This document shows, piece after piece, positions 1 to 9,681 of a stretch of 46,711 nt of DNA. The position numbers were made by a program, and so were the translations under genes. Under the pieces are notes generated by a model. It made no database searches and had not been told where the DNA came from. It saw nothing but the letters and a program-made list of their open reading frames with translations. The stretch spans positions 1 through 46,711 of the forward strand of contig JARLGV010000064.1 of NCBI GenBank assembly GCA_031292555.1, in the 5' to 3' direction. Position 1 is the stretch's first letter. Each line of letters starts with the position of its first letter. Source of the DNA: Fimbriimonas sp. (GTDB lineage Bacteria > Armatimonadota > Fimbriimonadia > Fimbriimonadales > Fimbriimonadaceae).

Positions 1-1522
1 AGTAATAGGTCGTACCGTTCACGAGGCCAGTACTGGTATAAGCTGTCGCGTTTCCAACCTGGGTCGAGGTCCACGGCCCGTCGGCCGATGTGCTCTGAAG
101 GACCGTGTAGCTGGTGGCGCCAGACGAGGCAATCCATGTGAGAGTTACTAGAGCGTTGCCTGGAGTAGCAGTGAGGTTCGTCGGCGCGGGAGGAGCGGCA
201 GCTTCGGGAGTTGCGTTTGCCGAGTTGCTGTACCCACTGGTGCCTCCCGCGTTCGTAGCTGTCACGTAATACCAGTAGGTCTGACCGTTGGTCAGGCCCA
301 TACTTGTGAAACTCGTCGTGCTTAGCCCCTGTGGCGAAACTGCCGTGTACGTGCCGTTCTGCGACGTGCTTTGAAGAACCGTATAGCTTGTAGCGCCCGG
401 CGAAGCCGTCCAAGAGAGCGTTACCTGGCTGATTCCTGGAGTGGCGGTTAAGTTGGTTGGAGGGTTCGGAGCGAGCGTCGCCGCAACGGGATTCGAGTAA
501 GCACTCGTTCCGTATGCGTTCGAGGCAGTGACGACGTAATAATAGGTCGAGCCGTTCTGCGCGGTGGAGTCCACATATGCGGGAGCGGTCGGACTACCCG
601 ACAAGGGGGAATACGGCCCGCCGTTTTGGCTCCCGCGATACACGGTATAGCTGGTGGCCCCAATGCTCGCATTCCATGCCAACGACACCTGGTTGTTTCC
701 AGGCGTGGCAGTGAGACCGGACGGTACGGGCGGACCGGAGGCCCCAACTGTGATTTGAGCTTGATTGCTGTAGCCGCTCCAACCGTAGTTGTTTCCCGCA
801 ATGACGACGTAATAGTAAGTCGCGCCGATCGTGACGTTGGTGTCCGTAAACGTCGTAGCCGAAAGCACCCCGCTGATCAATGAGTAAGGTCCTCCCGAGA
901 AGGATCCGCGCAAAACCATGTACCATGTCGCTCCTTGGGACGGGCTCCAATTGAGCAATACCTGGCTGCCGTTTAGCCCGGTAAGCGTGGCAACCAATCC
1001 CGTCGGTGGAGGCGGGCCCAAATGGCCAGGCGGAACGACGTTGAATACCGCGCTTGCAGAGCCAGTCGAACGACTGGATGGCTCCAACGAAGCGTTTGAC
1101 AGATCAATGGAACCGAATTCAGACAGAGCATCGGGGTTGTCATCGCTCCGAAGCGAGGGCGGAGGTAGGTTTATCGTGCTGTACCGAACGGTGTAACCCA
1201 CCGCCACGATTGCGTTCGAAGGAGCACCAACCAAGAAGATCTTGGAGGCCGAATTGTACGAGACAAACCAACCATTCGGCACTGACGAGTTCGCAATGCT
1301 CGCACTTGAGGGGTTGAGGATGTCCCATGTATAGCCAGGCGGAGGACTCAGCTGTCCGGTCGATGGAAATTCGTTGGTACCACCAACGGGAACTTGGGCT
1401 TGCCCGTAGGCGCTCGACACCACCGTGACGGTGGCAAGTAAGAGGCATATAATCCGCACCCAGCAGTACGAGTGAGACAAGCGCGAGAGAAATGACGAGA
1501 AGTCGCGGCGCCTTTCAGACAT
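1..1522 (-). CDS. Fibronectin type III repeat surface protein (C-terminus outside window)
   Basis: This minus-strand frame stays open from an ATG at 1522 to the window edge, about 507 codons, so the C-terminus is missing. GGAG lies about 7 bases before the ATG. Residues 1-42 form a basic N-terminus and a hydrophobic stretch (IICLLLATVTVV) ending near AYGQA, which looks like a signal peptide. A Ser/Pro-rich segment of about 120 residues follows, then at least four Fn3 domains of about 90 residues. Each carries LTATPGN-x-QV-x-L-x-W near its start, GATSYTV in the middle and TYYYVVTA-x-N near its end. Role is unknown; the Fn3 array suggests an extracellular adhesive or carbohydrate-associated protein. 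The domains are similar at DNA level, suggesting internal duplication. Confidence 0.85.
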   Translation of the reverse strand, partial: MSERRRDFSSFLSRLSHSYCWVRIICLLLATVTVVSSAYGQAQVPVGGTNEFPSTGQLSPPPGYTWDILNPSSASIANSSVPNGWFVSYNSASKIFLVGAPSNAIVAVGYTVRYSTINLPPPSLRSDDNPDALSEFGSIDLSNASLEPSSRSTGSASAVFNVVPPGHLGPPPPTGLVATLTGLNGSQVLLNWSPSQGATWYMVLRGSFSGGPYSLISGVLSATTFTDTNVTIGATYYYVVIAGNNYGWSGYSNQAQITVGASGPPVPSGLTATPGNNQVSLAWNASIGATSYTVYRGSQNGGPYSPLSGSPTAPAYVDSTAQNGSTYYYVVTASNAYGTSAYSNPVAATLAPNPPTNLTATPGISQVTLSWTASPGATSYTVLQSTSQNGTYTAVSPQGLSTTSFTSMGLTNGQTYWYYVTATNAGGTSGYSNSANATPEAAAPPAPTNLTATPGNALVTLTWIASSGATSYTVLQSTSADGPWTSTQVGNATAYTSTGLVNGTTYY

Positions 1523-1959
1523 AGTGTTCTCCGTCCTGACCTTTACAAGCACTCGGTAATTCATGGCGATTGCCGAGCCAGGCAAGATGGAGTGCATATT
1601 ACTATGCTATTGCTTACCGTGCAAAGTATTTTTCATAAAATACTTTTTTGGGGCAACAAGTCCAGATGCGCTCACAATCCTGAAGGCACAGAGATGGATG
1701 AAACACGAGTGTATATCGCCCAACAATTGTGGACGTGGAGATCCGGAGATACTTTGGCATGAATACCTAAAGCCTATCCCCAGGACAGATGCAACGGGAC
1801 CCGTGCTTACTCTTGCGGACCCATCCAGCAACAGGGCTAATTCTCACTACCCGCATCTACTCACCGGACTGCCACTGTGAGTTCGCACGTGAACCGTAGA
1901 ACTGTGTATGCGAGGCACGCAACCTCGTGCTACGGAGGGCCGTGCCTTGGCAGGCGTTT
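1523..1959. other. Intergenic region, no gene supported
   Basis: About 437 bases between the divergent side of the Fn3 gene and the fucosidase stop. A 105-codon plus-strand frame (1563-1880) has no recognisable domain, no good ribosome binding site and Cys/His-rich atypical composition, so I do not call it. An AT-rich stretch around 1620-1660 may hold the promoter of the Fn3 gene, but no clear -35/-10 pair could be assigned. Confidence 0.5.
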
Positions 1960-3738
1960 CTAGTTCAGGGTCAGCTTCACCGATCGTAGGTTCATGACGG
2001 CGTAGCCGGCGAGGGACGTTGCTTGGACGGTCAGAGTGGTCTTTCCCAGTGTGTCCAACTTCAGCGTTCCCAAGTCCAGACTCACGAACTTCTCCCACCC
2101 TCCGGTGCCGGGAACGGTGCCGCTTACCTTCTGATTGTTGACGGTCACGTCGAACTTGGATCCCTTCGAGACGTCTTCGCAAGCGACTTCGACCCGGACA
2201 TGGAAGAACCCGGCTTTCTTAAGGTCAAAGGACCAACTGACAGTGTCTTCCTGCTTCGTCCAGAAGCCGATGGCGTTCTTTGCTGCCTCGAACTGGGCGT
2301 TCGAGCCGCTAACGTCGGCGTCGACTGCGTTGAGAACCAGTGAGCCGTCACGCGCTTGCTGCTGAAGCACAGGATTGACCACCGGCTTGCCCTTGATCTC
2401 TATGACCAACACGGTCGAAGCTTCGTCCGGCATGGCAGGGAGCTTTACGTGAATTCCCGTGTCGTCCATCGTGAACGACACCGGCGTCTTGCCCGGGTCT
2501 CCGAGCAAGTAAAGGGCCTTGACATCCGCCTTAAGGCCCGGCAGGTCGATCGAACTCACGGTGTGATCGAAGACGTGCAGATAGAGCTTGCCCGGTTTCT
2601 GGGTGACCTTGCCCCAGGCAAGCGCCTTGGGGAACGGACCAGCCGAAGTTCCGTACACCGACTCCGAATACTTATGCATCCAGGCGCCGACCTCGGCCAA
2701 CCGTTCGATGCTAGCGTCGGGGATTTCTCCGAGCGAGGTCGGACCAACGTTGAGCAGGTAGTTGCCCCCTTTCGAGGCGCAATCGATCAGGTTTCGAATA
2801 AGGGTGGTGCTCGACTTCCAGTTATGGTCATGGGCACTAAAGCCCCAGGTGTCGTTCATCGTCATGCACGACTCCCAATCCTGGCCCGGAATGCCGTTGG
2901 CAGGAATCGTCTGCTCCGGCGTCCCGTAATCGCCCACAAAATCTTCCGACTTCGCAGTGCCGCCGCCCTCAGACCTACCGGTATCGACCCGGTTGTTGAC
3001 GATGATGTTCGGCTGCAGGCTGCGGATGTAGTTGTACAAGTCCTTTCCGCGTTCGTGAGTCCAAGTGTCCTCCCACTGCCCGTCGAACCACAGGATGCCG
3101 ATTGGACCGTAGCCCGTGAGGAGTTCCTTGAGCTGCCCCTTCATATACTGAACGTAGCGGTCCATGTCGGCATGGCTCGCGTCGCGCGTGTCCCAAGATC
3201 GCCGAGGTAGATAGTCTGGTTCGTGCCAATCCATGATCGAGTGGTAGAAGCACAGCCTGATTCCCCCTTCCTTGCAAGCGGCCGCCAACTCCTTGAGCGG
3301 GTCGCGGTGGAACTGGGTGTGGCCGATGTTCCACGTTCCCAGTTTCGATGGCCACATACCGAATCCCTCGTGGTGCTTGGAGGTGATGACGATGTACTTC
3401 ATTCCCGCGTCTTTCGCGATCTGAACCCACTTCTTGGCATCGAAGTTCACCGGGTTGAACTGCTGCTGGAGCGGCTCGTAATCTTCCGGCTTTACCTGAG
3501 CGGTGTATTGCAGCCATTCCGCGGCGCCGGGCACCTCTTTGCCGTTCCAATATCCGGCCGGAACCGAGTACAGCCCCCAGTGGATGAACATTCCGAAGCG
3601 GGCATCTCGGAACCAAGACATCCGCTTGTCGTGCTGGGCCTTCGTGTCCATCTTCGGCGCGGCCTTGGGCACAGACGCCGTCGCCTGCGGCTTCGGCCCC
3701 GTGGCCAGAACTAGGCTCATCAAAATGGTAGCAATCAT
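1960..3738 (-). CDS. Alpha-L-fucosidase, GH29
   Basis: 592 residues from the ATG at 3738. A longer frame to 3885 would overlap the desaturase gene and lacks a signal peptide, whereas M-IATILMSLVLATG looks like a short signal sequence. Near the N-terminus is RDARFGMFIHWG (45-54), then SKHHEGFGMW (120-129) and GILWFDGQWE (214-223). D219 fits the GH29 catalytic nucleophile. RNLIDCASKGGNYLLNVGP (about 315-333) is also typical of the family. After the barrel come a beta-rich segment and, from about residue 455, a carbohydrate-binding-like C-terminal domain. The enzyme should release L-fucose from glycans, probably outside the cytoplasm. It lies about 100 bp behind the desaturase on the same strand, with no obvious functional link. 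Confidence 0.95.
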   Translation of the reverse strand: MIATILMSLVLATGPKPQATASVPKAAPKMDTKAQHDKRMSWFRDARFGMFIHWGLYSVPAGYWNGKEVPGAAEWLQYTAQVKPEDYEPLQQQFNPVNFDAKKWVQIAKDAGMKYIVITSKHHEGFGMWPSKLGTWNIGHTQFHRDPLKELAAACKEGGIRLCFYHSIMDWHEPDYLPRRSWDTRDASHADMDRYVQYMKGQLKELLTGYGPIGILWFDGQWEDTWTHERGKDLYNYIRSLQPNIIVNNRVDTGRSEGGGTAKSEDFVGDYGTPEQTIPANGIPGQDWESCMTMNDTWGFSAHDHNWKSSTTLIRNLIDCASKGGNYLLNVGPTSLGEIPDASIERLAEVGAWMHKYSESVYGTSAGPFPKALAWGKVTQKPGKLYLHVFDHTVSSIDLPGLKADVKALYLLGDPGKTPVSFTMDDTGIHVKLPAMPDEASTVLVIEIKGKPVVNPVLQQQARDGSLVLNAVDADVSGSNAQFEAAKNAIGFWTKQEDTVSWSFDLKKAGFFHVRVEVACEDVSKGSKFDVTVNNQKVSGTVPGTGGWEKFVSLDLGTLKLDTLGKTTLTVQATSLAGYAVMNLRSVKLTLN

Positions 3739-3838
3739 CGGCAAGACACCGTCCGGTTGGCTGAGTTCATTCCCAGACGATACCTGCCTGCGGTTTTGAA
3801 GAGGACGAGGGCTAGCCTGGCAAGGTGCTATCCAAACG

Positions 3839-4918
3839 CTAGGAGCCCTTGCGGGAAGCCTTCTTCTTTGAATGATCCAGACCATGGCCCAGGGTTCCGG
3901 AACGGATCTCGCGATGGGGATCCACCAGCACGGTCTTGTCCTCGTAGACCCACGGAGTCTTCCACAACAGCTTCAGCGCCGTCGTGATCGGCATCGTATG
4001 GAAGCGATCCGGCCAGAGTTCGGCGACTTTGGCTTCGATCTGCCTCGCGTACTTTCCGGGCGCGGCAGGAAACAGGTGATGGGCTACGTGAGCGCCGAAG
4101 TGCTGATGCCAGGGGTCCAGCCACCTCAGCGGCTTGGGAAGCGTCACGCTGAGGGACGTGGCAAGCACATCCCGGTCATCGGCGAGCGGGTTCAGGAAGT
4201 GGTTCGTCGCGATGTACGAAATCGCCACCGCGTTGCCAATCAGCAGGGGAACGAAGTAACCCCACCAAAACACTTGAGTGCCCAGATAGAGCGAACCGCT
4301 AACCCAGAGTGTCAACGGCACGAGGAACTGGGCGACGAGGAGGACCCGCTGGCCCGAGGTCGTCTTGCTGCTCCGCAGGTACGTAATCACCATTCGGATC
4401 ATCTGCTGGTCCATCCGATAGCTGAACGAACTAAAGATGATCAGGTTACGGGCAAGCGGAGAGATCCGGTATAGCCAACGCAGAATCGGGTTGTTCTTGT
4501 AGTCCTCTATCGTAAAGAGGTGATCGGGATCCACTCCCTCCACCTGCGTGTTATTGTGGTGGTCCGCGTTATGCCATCGCCGCCACAGATACGGGCCGAT
4601 TGCCAGGGGCGAGAACCCAAGCCCGGCCAGCAGGTCGCGGATCCACAGCTTCTTGACCGTTCCGCCATGGCAGATGTCGTGAGCCAGGAAGCCCATGCAC
4701 GCGAAAGTATGGCCGACGACCAAAGAAATCAGCGGCGCACTCCACCAGGAAAAATGAGCCTTGAGCACGAAGTAAGCCGCAGCTATGATCGCTCCGTGAA
4801 CCACAAACCAGCCGAGGTTGGAGTAGTCCGGCTCGAGAATCTTGGCCGGCAACGCCTTCTTCACCTGGTTCCGGTAGTTGGGAATTTGAGAGGAGGGGTC
4901 TCGGGTAACGGTAGCCAT
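3839..4918 (-). CDS. Membrane fatty acid desaturase
   Basis: 359 residues from the ATG at 4918; an upstream in-frame GTG at 4969 would add 17 residues without hydrophobic or conserved content. Three His clusters typical of membrane di-iron desaturases are visible: HDICH (80-84), HNADHH (116-121) and HVAHH (277-281). Hydrophobic helices surround them at about 38-55, 62-80, 193-225 and 225-240. The family uses O2 and electrons to place a double bond in acyl chains in the cytoplasmic membrane. The basic C-terminal tail (HSKKKASRKGS) is unusual but short. Regiospecificity cannot be read from sequence. Confidence 0.92.
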   Translation of the reverse strand: MATVTRDPSSQIPNYRNQVKKALPAKILEPDYSNLGWFVVHGAIIAAAYFVLKAHFSWWSAPLISLVVGHTFACMGFLAHDICHGGTVKKLWIRDLLAGLGFSPLAIGPYLWRRWHNADHHNNTQVEGVDPDHLFTIEDYKNNPILRWLYRISPLARNLIIFSSFSYRMDQQMIRMVITYLRSSKTTSGQRVLLVAQFLVPLTLWVSGSLYLGTQVFWWGYFVPLLIGNAVAISYIATNHFLNPLADDRDVLATSLSVTLPKPLRWLDPWHQHFGAHVAHHLFPAAPGKYARQIEAKVAELWPDRFHTMPITTALKLLWKTPWVYEDKTVLVDPHREIRSGTLGHGLDHSKKKASRKGS

Positions 4919-5021
4919 ATTTCGCGTTTTCTGGGGAACCACTATTGTGACGGAATACGCGTCCGTCACGCATTAGGATTCGCGGCACGAAGGTCCGCCG
5001 GCCCCGCGGTATCCTTTGGCG

Positions 5022-6200
5022 ATGCACGATGTGGTGATACTCGCAGGCGCACGAACCCCGATTGGGGCATTCGGCGGAGCCCTCTCTTCCTTCTCCGCCC
5101 CGCAACTTGGGGCCAAAGCGATCACGGAGGCGCTCCAACGCGCCGGCGTATCGCCGGACGAAGTGGATGAGACGATCATGGGCTGCGTGCTCACTGGCGG
5201 CCTTGGGCAAGCCCCCGCTAGACAGGCGGCCAAACTTGCCGGGATCCCCAACCGCGTCCCCGCCCTCACCGTCAACAAGGTTTGCGGTTCGGCGATGAAG
5301 GCGGTCACCCTTGCCGCACAATCGGTAAAGCTTGGAGAGAGCACAGTCGTGGTCGCGGGCGGAATGGAGTCGATGAGCAACGCGCCGTATTTGCTCGACA
5401 AGGCGAGAACCGGCTACCGCCTTGGCAACGGAACACTCATTGATTCGATGATCCACGACGGGCTGTGGGACCCGTACAACAACTGCCACATGGGCAACTG
5501 CGGCGACGCGACGGCAAGAGACCTTGAGTTCTCTCGTGAACTGCTAGACGCCTTTTCTGCCGAGAGCTACCGACGAGCGCTCGCTGCCCAGATTGCCGGC
5601 CGACTCGCCGAAGAGATCGTGCACGTCGAAGTGCCCCAGCGCAAAGGTCCATCTCTGGTTATCGCGCAGGATGAAGAGCCGGAGAAGGGCGACATCGACA
5701 AACTCCCGTCGCTACGGCCCGCGTTCGCCAAGGAGGGCGTTACGACGGCTGGGAACGCAAGTTCGTTGGACGACGGCGCGGCCGCATTGATCGTCACGAG
5801 CATGGAGGAAGCCGAACGGCGCGGGGTTCGCCCGCTCGGAAGACTCGTTGGTTCCATCACCCACGCTCAAGATCCGGAGTGGTTCACGACGGCGCCCGCA
5901 TACGCCGTTCAGAGGCTGCTCGCCAAGCACCAGTTGACCGTCGAAGACATCGACCTGTTCGAGGTCAACGAAGCCTTTGCGGTCGTCGCAATGGCGGTCA
6001 TGAAACTGGCTGGCATCCCACACGAAAAGCTGAACGTCAACGGGGGAGCGGTCGCCCTTGGGCACCCGATTGGGATGACGGGCGCACGGTTGATCCTGAC
6101 TGCGTTGCTCGAGCTTCGCCGCCGCGGCGGCAGGTACGCCGTGGCGACTCCCTGCATCGGAGGCGGTGAGGCAATGGCAGTTTTGCTCGAAGCGATTTAG
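5022..6200 (+). CDS. Acetyl-CoA C-acetyltransferase (thiolase)
   Basis: 392 residues from the ATG at 5022; a TTG two codons upstream is less likely. The thiolase triad is present: nucleophilic Cys88 in NKVCGSAMKA, His348 in GGAVALGHPIGMTGAR and Cys378 in TPCIGGG. The NEAFAVVAMA motif is also intact. Length is normal for a degradative or biosynthetic acetyl-CoA acetyltransferase. It joins two acetyl-CoA to acetoacetyl-CoA, or runs in reverse. It is transcribed alone, divergent from the desaturase and about 130 bp before glgA. Sequence alone cannot separate the PhaA role from the AtoB role. Confidence 0.95.
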   Translation: MHDVVILAGARTPIGAFGGALSSFSAPQLGAKAITEALQRAGVSPDEVDETIMGCVLTGGLGQAPARQAAKLAGIPNRVPALTVNKVCGSAMKAVTLAAQSVKLGESTVVVAGGMESMSNAPYLLDKARTGYRLGNGTLIDSMIHDGLWDPYNNCHMGNCGDATARDLEFSRELLDAFSAESYRRALAAQIAGRLAEEIVHVEVPQRKGPSLVIAQDEEPEKGDIDKLPSLRPAFAKEGVTTAGNASSLDDGAAALIVTSMEEAERRGVRPLGRLVGSITHAQDPEWFTTAPAYAVQRLLAKHQLTVEDIDLFEVNEAFAVVAMAVMKLAGIPHEKLNVNGGAVALGHPIGMTGARLILTALLELRRRGGRYAVATPCIGGGEAMAVLLEAI

Positions 6201-6329
6201 GACACATTCTGGCCATATATTCGGGTAGACCTAAACCTGCAACAATAGAAATGACACTCGATTGAGCCTATATGACAGGCGCCTGACAGCAAGGCGTCGC
6301 TCACGTTCCTCGATCTTCGTAAAGCAAAT

Positions 6330-7769
6330 ATGAAAATCCTCTTTGTTTCGGCCGAAGTCGCTCCCTTTGCAAAAGTCGGCGGACTGGCCGACGTCGCCGC
6401 CGCCCTTCCAAAAGCATTGAGAACCCTTGGTCACGATGCTCGGGTGATCATGCCGTACTACAAGATGATCGAGAACGATCCGCGATGGAACATCGAGACG
6501 CGGATCGAGCACTTCCCGGTCAACCTCGGCTTCCGGGGCGAAAAGCGGGCCTACTATAAGGAAACCAATTTGAATGGTCTTCCGGTCGGATTCGTGGGTA
6601 CCGACGAGTGGTTCACGTCATCGGTAAGCAATCAGTCAATCTATCAGCCAGGCGACATCCAGTTCCTTTTCTTTAGCCGGGCGGTGATCAAGGCAATGGA
6701 ACATCTGGAGTGGATTCCGGATGTAATCCACTGCAACGACTGGCATACCGGTTTTGTCCCCGTCCTGATTCGGGAGCAAGGTCACCCGATATGGGACCGC
6801 ACCGCCGCTGTTTATACGATTCACAACCTCGCCTTTCAGGGTGAGTCCAGCCTGTTTGCTTTGGACGTGATGGGGCTGACTCGCTGGCTATTCAACCCGG
6901 ACCAGGTTGAGGCCCACGGCCACGTGAACTTCCTGAAGTCAGGTTGCGTGTTCTCTGATCGCGTGAACACGGTCAGCAACACGTATGCCCAGGAGATCCA
7001 GACACCCTATTTCGGCCACCGACTCGACGGTCTGATGCGGCACCTAAACGGCATTGGCCGACTTCGCGGCATCTTGAATGGCCTCGACACCGAAATCTAC
7101 AATCCGGCAACCGACCCGAATATTGAAGCTCACTTCTCAGCCAAGCGCTTGGCGGGCAAGGCGAAGTGCCGCGAAAAGCTGCTCGAGCACGTCGGTATGG
7201 ACCCGATGCCGAACACGCCGGTCTTCGGCGTCGTGAGCCGATTGACGAGCCAAAAGGGGATGGACCTGATCCTCCACGCGTCAAAGGAGCTATTCTCGCT
7301 GCCAATTCAGTTGGTCATGCAAGGTACCGGGGACCCGTGGCTCATGGACGCCTTCCACGCGCTTCAAGGCTACTATCCGAACCAATTCCGCTATCGCTCC
7401 CACTTCGATGACCCGGTCAACTACCACATCTATTCCGGGGCAGACGGCTTCCTGATGCCCAGTTCGTTCGAACCGTGTGGCCTGAGCCAAATGATCGCCA
7501 TGCGATACGGAACCGTGCCGGTCGTGCGCAAGACAGGCGGACTTGCGGACACCGTGCAGGAGCCTACTTACGGATTCGACTTCGTCAACCAAGACCCGAT
7601 GGATCTGCTCGCAGCGGTCTCGCGTGCTCGCAACGCTTACCTCGACAAGAAGGCCTGGAAGAAGATTATGCTCCAGGGCATGAATACCGACTTTAGCTGG
7701 ACGAAGAGCGCGGGCGAGTACGTGAAGATGTACGAAGACGCTATCGAGAGTCGCTTGGCTTGGGTCTAG
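6330..7769 (+). CDS. glgA: Glycogen synthase (ADP-glucose type, GT5)
   Basis: 479 residues. The N-terminus MKILFVSAEVAPFAKVGGLADV carries the KVGGL ADP-glucose binding motif of bacterial starch/glycogen synthases. The C-terminal Rossmann half has VSRLTSQKGMDL and PSSFEPCGLSQMIAMRYGTVPVV, whose Glu belongs to the EX7E catalytic signature. It extends alpha-1,4-glucan chains from ADP-glucose in the cytoplasm. No glgB or glgC is adjacent. The last 29 bp overlap the convergent queG gene. Confidence 0.97.
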   Translation: MKILFVSAEVAPFAKVGGLADVAAALPKALRTLGHDARVIMPYYKMIENDPRWNIETRIEHFPVNLGFRGEKRAYYKETNLNGLPVGFVGTDEWFTSSVSNQSIYQPGDIQFLFFSRAVIKAMEHLEWIPDVIHCNDWHTGFVPVLIREQGHPIWDRTAAVYTIHNLAFQGESSLFALDVMGLTRWLFNPDQVEAHGHVNFLKSGCVFSDRVNTVSNTYAQEIQTPYFGHRLDGLMRHLNGIGRLRGILNGLDTEIYNPATDPNIEAHFSAKRLAGKAKCREKLLEHVGMDPMPNTPVFGVVSRLTSQKGMDLILHASKELFSLPIQLVMQGTGDPWLMDAFHALQGYYPNQFRYRSHFDDPVNYHIYSGADGFLMPSSFEPCGLSQMIAMRYGTVPVVRKTGGLADTVQEPTYGFDFVNQDPMDLLAAVSRARNAYLDKKAWKKIMLQGMNTDFSWTKSAGEYVKMYEDAIESRLAWV

Positions 7770-8718
7770 CGCTGCCAGTTATTGCGTTGTGCAGGTTGAT
7801 CCGGGCGTTCCTCCGGATGCCTTCCAGTCCGGCACGCCGGATCGGCGAACCTTGACTTGTACGGTCCCAATCCTCTGAGGGGATCACGGCAAGCTGTTCA
7901 AGTCGGGGCCATTGCCGGAACTTTGTCAAATCTGGATCGGTGGCTTCGGCGGACCTCATCGGCTGACTTGGTCGCGGCTCGTTGAACGGGCAAACATCCT
8001 GGCAAACGTCACATCCGAAGGTCCAGTCACCGATACCGGTCGCCAACTCTGGCTCTATCTCGCCTTTGTGCTCGATCGTCAAGTAGCTGACGCATCGCCG
8101 GGCATCCACTTGCCAGACTCCATCGTGCTGAACGATCGCACCGGTTGGGCAGGCGTCGATACATCGTCGGCACGTCCCACACCCGCCGACCGACGGCGCG
8201 TCGGGCTCAAATTGGACGGTCGTCAGCAACAGACCGATGAAGAACCAGCTTCCCCGCTTGGAGTCGATAAGGCACGTATTCTTGCCGAACCAGCCCAAGC
8301 CGGCAAGTCGCGCATAGTCCCGGTCGAAGATCGGCGCCGAATCAACGCAAGGACGGCACTCTGCGCCGGCGTACTCCGCCTCGATCCAGGTCGCCAAGCG
8401 CTTGAGCTTGCCGCGGATGACGCGATGGTAGTCCCTACCCAGCGCATAGGTCGCGATTCTGGGCAGTCCTGGCGCCGTACGGTTCTCTCGGCGGTAGTTT
8501 AGCGTCACAGCGACGACTGAGCGAACCCCAGGCAGCATGTTCTGGGGCGATTCCTTGAGCGGCAGGTGTCGTTCCAGATATTCCATCGTGCCGTGGAACC
8601 CCCGGTCTAGCCAAGCTCGATACGTCTCCAAGTGCGGTGCGGGCACGGCATCGCATACACCAATTTGGTCGAAGCCGAGCCAGAGGGCCTTCTCTTTCAG
8701 AGCGTGGGCATTGTTCAT
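7741..8718 (-). CDS. queG: Epoxyqueuosine reductase
   Basis: 325 residues. A cobalamin-binding N-terminal region includes YALGRDYHRVI and PCVDSAPIFDRDYARLAGLGWFGKN. Two [4Fe-4S] motifs follow: CGTCRRCIDACP and CDVCQDVCPFN. This is the usual QueG layout, though somewhat short because the C-terminal HEAT region is reduced. The enzyme reduces epoxyqueuosine to queuosine at position 34 of tRNAs with GUN anticodons. It is the last gene of the minus-strand run, 123 bp beyond rsmA, and its 3' end overlaps glgA by 29 bp tail to tail. Confidence 0.96.
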   Translation of the reverse strand: MNNAHALKEKALWLGFDQIGVCDAVPAPHLETYRAWLDRGFHGTMEYLERHLPLKESPQNMLPGVRSVVAVTLNYRRENRTAPGLPRIATYALGRDYHRVIRGKLKRLATWIEAEYAGAECRPCVDSAPIFDRDYARLAGLGWFGKNTCLIDSKRGSWFFIGLLLTTVQFEPDAPSVGGCGTCRRCIDACPTGAIVQHDGVWQVDARRCVSYLTIEHKGEIEPELATGIGDWTFGCDVCQDVCPFNEPRPSQPMRSAEATDPDLTKFRQWPRLEQLAVIPSEDWDRTSQGSPIRRAGLEGIRRNARINLHNAITGSARPKPSDSR

Positions 8719-8841
8719 GCTTCACCGTCGACAATTCACTCTTGGCCCCGCGCTCTGGAAATGGAGCCTTTCCTTGATCGCGCTTTCCAGGGCCCACTAT
8801 TCCCAATGTTACCGGCCCATCCGAAGTCTGACTATCCCCTC

Positions 8842-9681
8842 TTAACCCAATGGCATGCCCTGTAGGGCTGACTGGATCGAGGCCCAATGTTCCTGGGTTA
8901 GGTCATGTGCGCGTATCTTCTCCTCCAATCCGGCAGTCTCCAGGACAGTCAGGATATCTTCGCGAGAACGCCGATAGGCGGCGACCAAGTTGTTGGCAAG
9001 CGTCTTTCTCGGTTGCGCGAAGCCGAATCGAACAAGTGCATAGAAGTCCTGTTCCAGGGAGGGTTCGATCCCGGTCGGCTTGGGGCGAAAGCTAAGCACC
9101 GTACTGTCAACTTTGGGCGGTGGAACGAAGGCTGCCGCTGAGACTTGGGCAATCAGCGAAATCTCGAAACGACTCTGAAGATAAACCGAGAGCGATCCCC
9201 GTTCGCGGTGCCCCGCTGGGGCGGCCACCCGTTGGGCGACTTCCTTCTGCATCATCAGGACCGCGACGGTGAATTTCTCGCAAGCTTCTGCGATCTTAGT
9301 CAGCAGAGGCGCGGTGATGTAGTAAGGGAGATTACTGACGACCCCTCTCGGTTCTGGAAGCTCTTTGAGGATCTCAGCAAGATCGGCATGAAGCACATCC
9401 AATTGCCGGACTTCGGCCTTGGGTGCAGATTCCTGAAGTATGGAAACCATGCGACTGTCGATCTCCAATGCGATCAGTCGATCGCATTGTGCGGAAATCC
9501 GAGACGTGAGGACGCCGGGGCCTGGACCAATCTCGCAAACGCCGGAGCAGCCGGCAAGGGCGTTTGCGATTTTGTCGACGACCTTCTGCGAGCACAGAAA
9601 GTGCTGCCCAAGACCCTTTGACGCCGATATGCCATGGCGTGCAAGAAAGGTCTTGAGCGTCCCCGGATCCGATAAGTTCAA
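8842..9681 (-). CDS. rsmA: 16S rRNA (adenine1518/1519-N6)-dimethyltransferase
   Basis: 279 residues. SAM-dependent methyltransferase motifs are clear: KGLGQHFL near residue 22, EIGPGPGVLT (motif I), LEIDSRM, QLDVLHAD and NLPYYITAP (motif IV, the NLPY of KsgA/Dim1). It dimethylates two adjacent adenosines in helix 45 of 16S rRNA late in 30S assembly. Its ATG overlaps the stop of the upstream 3D-domain gene in an ATGA arrangement (9678-9681), so the two are probably translationally coupled. Confidence 0.96.
   Translation of the reverse strand: MNLSDPGTLKTFLARHGISASKGLGQHFLCSQKVVDKIANALAGCSGVCEIGPGPGVLTSRISAQCDRLIALEIDSRMVSILQESAPKAEVRQLDVLHADLAEILKELPEPRGVVSNLPYYITAPLLTKIAEACEKFTVAVLMMQKEVAQRVAAPAGHRERGSLSVYLQSRFEISLIAQVSAAAFVPPPKVDSTVLSFRPKPTGIEPSLEQDFYALVRFGFAQPRKTLANNLVAAYRRSREDILTVLETAGLEEKIRAHDLTQEHWASIQSALQGMPLG

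Noticed and set aside
1563-1880. 105-codon plus-strand frame in the intergenic region
   Set aside because: No domain, no ribosome site and atypical Cys/His composition.
2356-3210. 284-codon plus-strand frame antisense to the fucosidase
   Set aside because: Arg/Val-rich shadow of the GH29 gene with no domain and no ribosome site.
4569-5489. 306-codon minus-strand frame spanning the desaturase and thiolase
   Set aside because: Crosses two well-supported genes on different strands and has no domain.
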